Shown here one piece after another: positions 49,225-61,200 of a stretch of DNA of 64,000 nt. Both the position numbers and the translations under genes were made by a program. The stretch is from Chrysogorgia sp. JL179-B06 (taxonomy: Eukaryota; Cnidaria; Anthozoa; Scleralcyonacea; Chrysogorgiidae), in NCBI GenBank assembly GCA_035772405.1, contig JAYKKM010000377.1, positions 62,001-126,000 on the forward strand, read 5' to 3'. Under the pieces are notes generated by a model. That model was not told the DNA's origin, ran no database searches, and saw nothing but the letters and a program-made list of their open reading frames with translations. How positions within the stretch are numbered: the stretch's first letter is position 1; every line of letters starts with the position of its first letter.

Positions 49225-52200
49225 TGGTATGGATAGATCTATTTTAAAATAGTTTTAGTATCCAGGGACTGCAATATTGGCTATATTTGTCTTTACTATG
49301 GTTGTTTGTAAACATGGTAAAAAAATCTGACTTTGTGTACTTAACTTAGCAGAAAATTAGGTAGAAACATTTGTTTATGTTTTACCTCGATTTTCTCAAA
49401 ACGAAGGAATTATACTTTCTCAAATTTGTGGCAAGTCTAGATTGTAGGGGTTTTAATGGATTGCCCTCATTTTTGGACTGCAGGTGTATTTCATGGTGTT
49501 TTATGTAATAAGCAGACATGTTTTAATAATTAGTAATATTTATTTGGTTTCCATGGAAACAGTGTATTTTTAGTGTGCGGGCCTAAGTATTAGACTAAGA
49601 GAAATTCTGTCTGCTTGCATTCCTTAAGCCAAATAAAGCAACTCCTCCAAGTTTGGAGTTGATATCTATTTTTGTTTTTGAGATATTGCTGCCACGAGTT
49701 GTTGTTTATGATGTATTTATTTGTTGTTACCATGGCAACGTCAAAGTTTTTGCCACCTTTAGTAAATTTAAAAGCTGTGTAATAGTTAATACTTGCTTCT
49801 CACCAATTTTCGTGGTAATTGATTAAATTGTTTTGAAACTAGAGCAATCAGAATGTTTTGGGTAATTTAGGGTTAACTACTAACTTAATTACTCTCCAGA
49901 GAGTAATTACTGTTACCATGGTAACAAAACTCAAAATGGCTTCCCTGTTTTGAATCATTTCCTAGGGCTTGTTTTTCTTCGCTAGCAATCGAAAATGTTA
50001 ACATTAATATAGAGAGCATTTGTTGTGAAACTTTCTCATTGTTTTAACGGGGAAAAAACGTTTTTATAGCGTGATTTAATATGAATCGTAGGGCTCGTAA
50101 TTCGCTCAGTAAGTACACTTACGCGAGTATTTAGTATATAAAGTTGACTTGTTTGATTGTGTTCAGTCATTTTCAAGACATTGTGTTGTGGAAAAATGAA
50201 TTGGCTTCTTTGAGAGAGCATTCTACCTATTCTCTGTGGTTGTATGGCTAACAAAACATCAGATGAAAAGAAATGTTTTCATAATTTGGACAACAACGTA
50301 ATTTTGTCATGTATCATAATGAATAAGTAATCATGATTTTGCTTGTGCAATTAAGGATTTACATGCACTACTCGTGATATTTGAAAATTAATACTACATT
50401 AATATTACTCGTAATGTAAATCCTTAATTGCACGAGCAAAATCACATGATTAACATGTATACAAACATGTTTTATCATTTTCAGGGCTCCGCTGATTTAA
50501 ATGCAGTATTCTTTGGGTCGAAAAAGGTAAGTTGCAGTTATGGATCTTCATGATGTATGGACTTCGAGATAGCTGGAAATTCTCGTTCAGCCAATTAATA
50601 CTATGAAAAGGTTTTCGCTTTAGTCCTCGAGCCTGTGACTTTTTGACTTTTTGAAGCTATTTAACTATAAATAACACGATATAGATGTTAATAAAGAAAG
50701 CCGAAACCCAAATGCAGAGCCGACGTTAAAATCTAAGGTTTTCACCTTTGCGATACTATGACAGCAATATCTTAGATGACGTTGTCTAACAATTGATGCT
50801 ACACACATTGCTAACCTTGGCTCGTTACCTAGAACGTTCAATTGGTCTATCGAGGATTGAATGTTATAGGGGTACTCCAGCCAAAATACAAATGAAGTTC
50901 CTATGAAAGATAATTAAAGAAATACCTAATGGTTTTCCGTGTTTGGATGCTCTGATCCAAACACGCGGGATGTTGCGAGACTTGAGAAAAGCGTAAAAAA
51001 ACACGCCGCTAGGCGAGTGTTTTTAGCTTTTCGAAAGTCGAGCAACATCCCTAGTGTTTGGATCAGAGTATCCAAACACGGAAAACCATTAGGTATTTCT
51101 TTTATAAAAGAACCAGAGAGAAATATCACTAAAAATTATTAATATAATTAGATCAACATTGCAATTCTCCCAAAAACCGTCAACTACCAATCAGCGGAGG
51201 TCTTTCATGTTCTTCTAAGCTAATTGGCCAATCATGGATGGTTTTCTATCGATTTATGATGCTGACGACAGCAGACAGCCAAAAATAAGTACATCAGGAA
51301 AAAATGCTTAGAAAGATGAAACAGATGGATTTAATCGCGAAAATATGCCGTTTAACTTTATGTTGGATTGCTGCAGATGTAAAGTGATGTTGTGAGTTTG
51401 CCTAGCCTTCATATTCTACAACACAGAATCTTTTTGTGGTTTTATCTCACTGTCGAAGTGTTGTTCGGTGATTTTTTGTTGAAAATGAATGGTTTCTTCG
51501 TGAATGTCCTGCCCGACGAGAGGTAAAATGAACATTTTACACCTTTTCCATGTTCTCTTTGTGGACTATATCTATAAGAATGTTTTGTTTTGGGGTTTTA
51601 TTGAAACTTTCAATAAGGTAAACGTCGCCCTTACAAATTTAATATACGGGAATTCTTGTTCGCTTTTATAGCGTTGCTTTGTCCACTTTAAATACTTATA
51701 ATTTCGGCCTATTTTTGCAAAATCTTGTGAAAATTAACAGGGAAAATATAACAGCTATATTTTATTTATAGTTATTGTGCATATGTATAGAATGTTAATA
51801 AATGTTTAAAAACGATCATGGGTCGGCATGATTTGCTTTTTGTGTTGTACAAGATCGACCTCAAAATCCCCGTGTTTGGATACTCTTATCCAAACACGGG
51901 TATTGACCAATCAGAGCGCTTGTTCTGTACATGTTATTTTATAAACTGTAGTACTGACTTCTGTTTATTCCCAAAGTTTCAGTATTCCTATCAATGTAGT
52001 TAAGAAGATATGGCTATGTTATTATATATACACTGTTGTAATTCAGGACGCCATTTATGCTGCAACGGAGAGTGCGATCCCGCACGGGACAAAAACTGAG
52101 GAACCGTGGATAACGGATGAGTTCAAGGAGCTTGTGAAGAAGGTACGCTCTGAAAAAGACCCAAGGGAGCGCCGTCGTGCATCGAAAAGCCTACGAAAAT

Positions 52201-55200
52201 GTCGCCAAAAGCTGAAAACACGATTTTTCAAAACCAAGGCCGACGCCATAAATATGGCGGCTGAAGAACGCAATGTGGAGGCAGAATTTAGACTAGCTAA
52301 ATCTAGATCGGTCCTTCGGAGATACACGAAACTTCGATGCCCACCGGCTGAACTACATGCTCACTTCAAAGCCCACTTATCAGAAAGACCGCAGCCCATT
52401 CCAGAGGAACTTCGTCAGCCCGAGAATTATCCCCATCTAGAACCTGAATTCGAAACCGAAGTTGACGAATCTACGCCCACTATCGCGGAGGTTGACCGGG
52501 CCTTTCGAAACCTGAAGAACAATCGCTGCAAAGGCACCGACAACATCAGTGCGGAACAGCTCAAATATGCAGATAGCGATAAATTGCGACGCTATGTGTA
52601 TGCGCTCATAGTGAATGTGTGGGATCACGAAGGAATGCCAACAGCCTGGCTGGAGTCACGCTTGAAGTGCCTCTGGAAACAAAAAGGATCCGCCACTGAC
52701 GCAACCAAACACCGTGGGCTCTGTATAAATTCGACGGTCAATAAGGTCCTTATGATCATAGTGCTCAATCGTCTACGAGAGACATATGAACGAAATCTTT
52801 TGCCCCACCAATATGGGTTTAGACGAAATAGATCGACCATTGACGGCATATACCTGGTGAAGAATTTGACGTCGAAAATCTCTGGTGAGATCTTTGGGTC
52901 ATTTATAGACATTCGAGCGGCTTACGACCACTTACACCGCCCAACCCTGTTCGCCATACTAAGGCAGCGTACGAAAGCTTTCAAAATAGCCAAAATCTTA
53001 GAGCGCATGACAATGAGCCAATACCGGTTGAAATGGGGGTACGTCAGGGCGGCATAGAGTCGCCCTGCACTTTCAACACCATGCTCGACTTTACATTGAG
53101 AGTAGCCTTACACAAAATCCAAGAAAAGCACCCGAATGTTGGAGTATAATTCAACTTTGATATAAAAAACGAGTCTACAAATCGCGAGCAGAGGGCAAGG
53201 GCAGCCACTAGGGGGCGCAGTAGGGCGGTAATAGTGCTATACGCGGATGACATATTAATAGTCAGTCGGTGCATACGAGAACTTGAGAGTATGATGGAGA
53301 TAATTCGTCACGATGACAAAACCGTCACAATGCAGTGGAACGTGGCAGCGGAATCCTGCGAAAAAAAATACCTTGATCAGCCTGGATGGGGTACCGCTGG
53401 AAAATGTACGTTCATTCAGATACCTCGGACACGTTCTTACCGACGACCCATCAGCAGCTGCACACATTACTCAACAAATAAGCTCTGCTTGGAAAAAATG
53501 GTCGGAAATGAAAGGGGTGCTAACAGACCGAGAAGTACAACTATGGGTGCGGGTGAAGCTCTTGGAGGCATGCATAAGACCACGCCTTGCATACTCGGTC
53601 CAAGCCACACAGCTCCTGAAATCGGAGATGGATAAGCTTGAAACAATATGGGTCAATTTTTTAAGGAAAATGGTGAAGGGCGGCTATACCCGCAAAGGAA
53701 ACCGATCAGCTGAAAGTGAAGGAGCGGAGTGGAACTGGGCCTATAAGCTTTCAAATTTTGATGTGTATGAGATCTGTAAATCAGGCACTCTTCGAAGGTT
53801 CTGTGAACGACAGCACCTCAAATACATAGCCCACTTGACCCGCATGGAGAATAATGACGAGCGAAAAAGATGGTGCTTTACAAAATCCGAGCACAAGTAT
53901 GCAAAAAATGTGTGGAAAAAAAGAGGTGATATGGTTGGTATCGACGAGGGCCAGTTAAGGAAGATAATGTTCGACAGAAAGAAATTCATGGAATGGATAG
54001 ATGAAGAGTCCAACCTCAGAAGCGGAAATAACTGCTTTCGAAGGAAACCCCGATGATGATGATGATGATGATGTAGTGAATGTGGGAGAGCTTGGAGTAC
54101 ACACGAGCTTATATCATAATGATATGAGCTCATAGGATACGAGCTTGACGATCGTCCATGTATCGTAAATGATATGGCTAGTTGAAGTTGAAAATGTGAG
54201 AATTTTGACGCCATATTTGTATTGAAAATATGACGTCATTGAGTGCTGCTTTATCGGCAGTGGAGTTGTTATAATGGCGATCATGTAGTGATAACTGTTG
54301 TGAGTGCTCTTTGGATTAAAATTAGTCGAAATAAACTATATTCAGTTCCTCAAGCGGGAACGTAGAGGAGCTTCTTAGGCATAATACGCGATAGAAGCAC
54401 ACAGTGACGTCATCTTTGAGAAACAAATATGGCTTCAACTTGCGATATCTTTGGAAATAAACTAAAGTCGGTAAGATCTTTCATATGACTTTCATATCTA
54501 TTTTGACTGGAGGGTTAAAGGAACGTTTATACACTGCGATTCGTATCCTGTTCCATGTTATGTAATGGATTTACTTATGGGAATATTGGGACATTTGATC
54601 GCGAATGCTTCTTGTTACTTTTGTGATTGTATAACATGCACTAGGATAAGAAATATGACGTAAAGGTGGCCAAAACGAGCATGTGTGTGCAAGAGTCGAG
54701 CTGGTCAGGTTGCCGGGCTAGCCCGGTTGCCGGGCTAGCCCACTTCACGATTAATTATATGAGACGAGCTAATTAGGTAATTAATTAATTAATTAATTAA
54801 TTAATTAGCTAATTAATTAATTAATTAATTAATTAGCCAATTATATGAGACGAACTGCAAAGGCTGCCGGGCTTGACAACTTTATGGGACGATTATATGA
54901 GGCGAGCTGTTCAGATTGCTGGGCTAGCCCACTTTATGTGGTTGATTATATAAGGCGAGTTGGTCAGACAGTAAGGTTAACACTATATTATAGTAATGTT
55001 AACACTATCCCGATTTAGTGAGTTAGCCTGACAAAAGGTTTAATGTAGAATTCCCAATTTTAATTCGAGAGAAGCTGTCGATTCCTAAGTAATATAGCTC
55101 CATCAACTTTCTAAATCGTTTGTCTAATAATCTTTTTCAGATCATAGCAATACAAATTCAGATGATTGAATCCTTTCAACTGATTTTGCATGCACACTGT

Positions 55201-58200
55201 ATCACTATGATTTTTAAATTCTGTCGATCGAATCTTTGTAAACTAACTCATATGGAGAAACACACTTTCTTTTTAGGATGATGGAGCTGCCAATATGCAT
55301 AAGCATATTATTCAGGTTTCAACCTATCAAATGTGTGTCTTGATGCTGTTTAATAAACGCGATGTTTTTACGTGTGAGGTGAGCATGATTCTGTAGCATG
55401 ATTCTGTAGTATTAGTCTTACTAAGTGTAGTAGATGTAGTGAGCACGATTCTGCAGTATTAGTCTTACTAAGTGCAGTGGATGTAGTGACATGGTTCTGC
55501 AGTATTAGGCTTACTAAGTGTAGTGGATGTAGTAACACGATTCTGCAGTATTAGTCTTAGTAAGTGTAGTGGATGTAGTGACATGATACTGCAGTATTAG
55601 TCTTACTAAGTGTAGTGGATGTAGTGAGCATGATTCTGCAGTATTAGTCTTACTAAGTGTAGTGGATGTAGTGACATGATTCTGCAGTATTAGTCTTACT
55701 AAGTGTAGTGGATGTAGTGACATGATTCTGCAGTATTAGTCTTACTAAGTGTAGTGCATGTAGTGAGCATGATTCTGCAGTATTAGTCTTACTATTACTT
55801 TCATTAAAATGAACTCAGACATTTTCCCGCCATGCAAATGTTCCAGTTTTTCAGTCATGTATGAATCACGTGCATCACAATGATTAATTAGTGCGATTAA
55901 CAATTTTTGTCTTCATAGGAAATTGCGAACGAGACAGATGTGCCGATAAGAGACTTGCAGCGGGCTCTACAGTCGTTAGCATGTGGTAAAGCAGCTCAAC
56001 GAGTGTTGCTAAAAGAACCAAAGTCAAAAGATATCGGTATGGGGAAATTGCTCTGTAGAAAACCTAAATAGATTACTAAAAATACAGAAGCGATGTGCTA
56101 GGATCATATTAGATGCGTCTATCTATAATAGTTCAGTTATGCTTTTTAATAAATTAGGATGGCTACCAATTAATGACATAATTAACAGTAAAAAATTATA
56201 TATGCTACATAAAGTGAGTAAAGATCACTGCCCAGAATACTTTAGATCCTATATTATTTATATTAGTAATACTCATAGATATAATACCAGATCAGCTAAT
56301 AACAACAATATTAAAACGCCAATATGCAAAGGAAATTCTGACTTAAAAACATTTCATTCAAGTGCATGTCGCCTATGGATCCTATAGAAATATTACCTCG
56401 CATACTAATTTAAAAAAAGCTTTACATACTATGATTCTGGATCAAAACCGTATACTCAAAACTTTTCGAATGTTAAAAACTTACCAGCTAGACTTTGAAA
56501 TAACACCATAGAACTCTAATTTTCTTTTTTTTGATGTAATTATTATTTGATGTAATTTATCTGATGTAATTTATATCCTATTTGATGTAATTTATCTGAG
56601 GGCCATTATGAAAACTACCGGGTAACCGGTAATTAATGTTATACCCTCATTAAATAAAGTATTTCTTCTTCTTCTTCTTCTTCTTCTTCTTCTTCTTCTT
56701 CTTCTTCTTCTTCTTCTTCTTCTTCTTCTTCATCATGTATATGAGATCTAGATTTCGATTTGGCAAAAAAATGCAACCAAAAATGCAACAACATTTTGAT
56801 TTTACTCACCCCGCGACTTCTTCGGGCCCAAACTCATTCAACCCTAGTTCTTAGTCTCTCTCATTAACAAATTGACTGACACAGTCAATTTGCCACGTAT
56901 TTACAATTAGTGTATATGGTCAACTTGAGAAAAAAATAATATCGCTTTTTGGAGTTACACTTATGTAATAATAGTTGTTTCTCACTATATACCCCATCTT
57001 TATTTAAACTTTTGTATGTTTCTATTAATTCATTTCAAGAATCGTCTCACCAGTTTCGCATCAACGATCAATTTTCGTCACGACTACATCGTGTAAAAAT
57101 ACAAACAGGTAATTTGAGAACATTTTTTTCTTCTAGTTGCATGGTGGTTGTTTGTTTGTTGTTTTTCTGTCTGTCTGTCTGTCTGTCTGTGTTTGTTTGT
57201 TCATCTATATGTGTTTATTTACCTGTCTGCATGTGTTTGTTTGTTTATCTATATGTGTTTGTTTGCCTGTCTTGTTTGTTTATCTATATGTGTGTCTGTT
57301 TGTTGGTTTGTTTGTTTGTTTATCTATGTGTTTGTTTGTCTGTCTGTGTTTGTTTGTTCATCTATGTGTGTTTGTTTGTTCATCTATATGTGTTTGTTTG
57401 TTTGGCTGTTTGACATTGCATTGCGTTGCGTTGCATTGCATTACATTACATTAACTCACGTAACATTACATTACGTTACATCACATTACGTTACTTTATT
57501 ATATGACTTGGCTCGTAAGCTGTCAGCTTTTCTGCAATCTGATTGGTTGCTGAGCGGTTTTTACAAACCGGCAAAGACCGGTCATTACAATTACATGCAG
57601 TTATAACATGCAAATATTAGAGAGGCTCCACCGAAAATTGGACTAAACATTAACATTTTATTGAATTTATTATCTAGTGGCAGCCAAGGGTGAAAGTGAA
57701 CCAGAAAGAAAAGAAACTCGCAGTAAAGTCGAAGACGACCGCAAACATGAATATCCTTTTGAATATGTTTTGTTATATTTTAAGACGTGCCATATGTTAA
57801 TATGTTGAATCAAGGTGAACCAGGCTTAAGTATGGCACTTCATGAATTAAGAATACTAAATTGCACCTCTTGTCCGCGTGACATATGTCACAAAATTAGA
57901 AAACTACGATTTTTAGCTCGTTCTCCCAAACTTCCATTCCTGTTTCTATAACTCAATGGAAACACGGAAAATGTTTTAAAACGTGGAAATAACGTTCCTT
58001 TTTTTATATGACAATTGCGTCATTTTTCCTAATAAGGCTAAGAGAACTGGTCAAATCCATGAGCGGAATACACACTAAATTCCGTATTGCACACTTCTAT
58101 ACCAGCGTAAAGGACATTGGCAACAAAGATTAAGTTTGTCTAATATGAAAGAACTCGTAAAATGATGGAGTAACATATTTTACAACTTTTCAGTATTTTA

Positions 58201-61200
58201 CTTCGTTTTTGAAATATTTCAGTTTGTTTGGTATGTAAATGATGGTCTCTGACGTCAGGTGTTGGGTAGGGAATTTTCACACATTAAAAAAGGTCTTATA
58301 TCTCAGTGATTGCTAAGTTTACAGCGTTCATTATCACGAGGAGTTATTATACGCACATTTTCAAGTAAATTTGTGAAACAAACTTGAAGATGGAACTAAT
58401 ATTCTAATGTGTGAAACTTCTCTACCCAACACCTGACGTCAGAGACCATCTCATTTACATATCAAACAAACTGAAATATTTCAAAAACGAAGTAAAATAC
58501 GGAAAAGTTGCTCTATCATTTTACGAGTTCTTTCATATTAGACAAACTTAATTTTTGTTGCCAATGTCCTTTAAGTGGTTTAGAAGAGGTAAAATCTGCC
58601 TTGTTTGGCAAATCCGAAGGAAAATGTCGAATACGAACTGTCTATGTACTTGAGTAAAAAAGACTGTGAGAAGTTGGTGCACGCATTCATAACACCAAAA
58701 CTTGACAGCTGTAATAGCATCCTATATGGCTTACCAGAAACTGAATTGAGCAAGTTACAGCGAATTCAAAATATAACTGCTAGACTTGTTGCAGGGGTTA
58801 AAAAATCGGAGCATATCTCCCTTGTGCTTCGTAATCTTCACTGGTTGCCGGTGAGATCAAGGATTGTTTTTAAGTTACTAATAATTACTTTCAAGGCTTT
58901 TTTACCAGGCGCCTGTTTATATTACTGATTTGCTAACTAAATATAAACCTACTCGTGCTTTGAGATCATCTGACCGAAATCTGCTACTTGAGCCAAAATC
59001 CAAAACGGAGCACCAAAACTGTGGAATTCATTACCACAGGAAATTAGAAGCTTTGATATGTTAAGTAGTTTTAAAGGGACACTCCAGCCCACTTTAGATT
59101 ATTTCCAAAGTTTCAGCATTCCTATCAATTTAGTTAAGAAGATGTGGCTAGTTGAAGTTGGAGAGTTTGTCCAATTTCGACGCCATTTTGTTTCTCAAAT
59201 ATGACGTCACTGAGTGATCTCGTATTATGCCTAAGAAGCTCCTCTACTTTCCTGCATGATGAACTAAATAGTTTATTTCGACTAATTTTCGACCAAAGAC
59301 CATTCACAATAACTATCACTATGTGATCGCCATCAAAACAACTCCACTTACGATAAAGAATCACTCAATGACGTCATATTTTCAAAACCAATATGGCGTC
59401 AAAATCCACAAATTTTCAACTTCAACTAGCAATATCTTCTCAACTAAATTGATAGGAATGCTGAAACTTTGGAAATAAACTAAAGTCAGTAAGATCTTTC
59501 ATATGAACTGCATTTGTATTTGGGCCGGAGTGTCCCTTTAAGTCAGCACTTAAGACTTTTCTTTTTTAAAATTAATAGTTTTTTGTTCATAGTGGTAATG
59601 TATGTTGCTTTAGTTTTTTGTTCATGGTGGTAATGTATGTGTCTTTATCTTATAATGAAACTGTGATTAGTTTTATAAGTAACTTTAAGAATATATTGTT
59701 GTAAGAGCATTGAGACTATTTTATAATGCTCCTAATACGTCTTTTATTATTATTATTATTATTTCATTTGAACAGTCGTATAATAAATATCCCATTGAAT
59801 GGTTTTACCGATAATTAGATATTATCGATCAAACCATTCAATAAGATGTATTTATTGTCGTTATCCGACAAGACGCGAAGTCTTACTATATTTACTGATG
59901 TTATAGCAAAGGCAGAACTTTCTCCTCAATTATTTTAAGACCCTGATCCGACCAGGATCATTTGTTTGTTTTTTTGAGTTTTTTTGTGTGTTTTTCTATT
60001 AAGCTTCGCCTGATAAAACATACACAATACAAACAAAATAACACATAAACAATGCGAAATACAAGTGGCAGGCGTACGAACAGTTTACACCAATTACTGT
60101 GGGCCCGTAAGTTAGTAAGAAATTACAGAGAAAAAATTACACGAGCTAGTAACAGAATGAAAAGGCGTGGATTAGACTGCGCGAGGTTCGAGCATCGTAA
60201 CAACTACACTAGATAACTACACTACACAATACACAAGCTTGCAGGTTTGATTCTCGTCTGGTGTTCCTGGAAATTTTCTAAGGCTAAGAGAGAGAGGAAC
60301 GTCGCTGTTTGAATTACTATTTATTGATAAAATTATAATATGTGACGTTTTTATCCTTAACCTTTTCCACGATCGAGGCAGCCGTTGTTCGTATAATGAA
60401 GGCTCGAAAAAAGCGACCACATAACCTGCTTGTGGCAGAGGTATGATCAATATATCTATATTTCTTGTATAATATTACTTTACTCACAATATACAAAACT
60501 AACACACAACCACGGTTAGTCATAGCACGGATTATCAAGTGAACAATAAACAATTCAATTTAAAATGTGCAAGAGTTCAAGTAACAACAAAACATTTGGT
60601 GAAAGCAAACATAATTTTTTCATTTCAAATTCACCATTATCATATACATGCAAACCGAGTCTACATCACCATTTTGTTAACCGAATCACTCGCCATTCAC
60701 TATCAATTACCACAACCGAAATCAACAACACCATTTCACTCGCATGCACCTTCAAAATCCCTTCTGAAGAAGACCATTAAAGGACATTGGCAACGTAAAT
60801 CACAATTTCAAATTTTTGACTTTATGATTAGCAAACCTGCTTTCGAAGGTAATCCAAGTAAACAAAACTACTCTTGTACAAAATAACAATCCTGTCATCC
60901 GCCATCTTGTAATAATTTGCCTAATTAACTGGGAAGTTCGTGACGTCACACCCGGTGGTAAACCTGATGAAACTACTCTATGGGGACCGAGTTTCCGCGG
61001 AATGTTTTTTAAAATGTTGTGGTTCAATTGAAAAAGGAAGACATTCACAAAAATCAAGTTTCAAACTTACAATGACATGAGGATTTTTACAACCTCAAAC
61101 TACTATATTCCGGCTATTTAATTTACATACTTTGATCGAAAAGGTACTGTACTTTATTTTTTTGTTTCCAATGCCCTTTAAGTCGAAATGCGTCGAGGGT

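Larger units (their letters stand above)
50869..54517. mobile_element. Composite: GGGTACTCCAG element split by two later insertions
   Basis: The left end GGGGTACTCCAGCCAAAATA at 50873 and the right part (54181-54517, ending TTTTGACTGGAGGGTTAA) belong to the same family as 59075-59537. The middle piece 51965-52016 is also from this family. Between these pieces sit the TTTGGAT-hairpin element (50911-51955) and a LINE (52017-54170). Confidence 0.7.
57751..60370 (+). other. Minor-spliceosome (U12-type) AT-AC intron in CUL3
   Basis: The intron starts ATATCCTTTT at 57751, identical to the U12 AT-AC donor consensus over its first eight bases. It ends CCTTTTCCAC at 60370. TCCTTAAC at 60354-60361, the textbook U12 branch-site sequence, puts its adenine about 10 bases from the end. 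Joining GA to G restores [13 protein letters not shown], which matches the cullin family without gap. A GT-AG alternative (donor near 57767, acceptor AG at 60375-60376) is in frame but would replace conserved IE by five foreign residues and uses a weak donor. The 2620-bp intron holds a TTAA-flanked MITE and an interrupted LINE fragment. Confidence 0.9.

Noticed and set aside
55379..55795. CRISPR-like direct repeats
   Set aside because: There are no spacers. The 46/47-base units abut directly.
57137..57606. Cysteine- and valine-rich frames around 57150-57600
   Set aside because: They come from TGTTTGTC and related simple repeats.
57751..60376. Conventional GT-AG intron in place of the AT-AC intron
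   Set aside because: It is in frame but adds five foreign residues, loses the conserved IE, and needs a poor donor (GTTTTG). The AT-AC ends and branch site fit far better.
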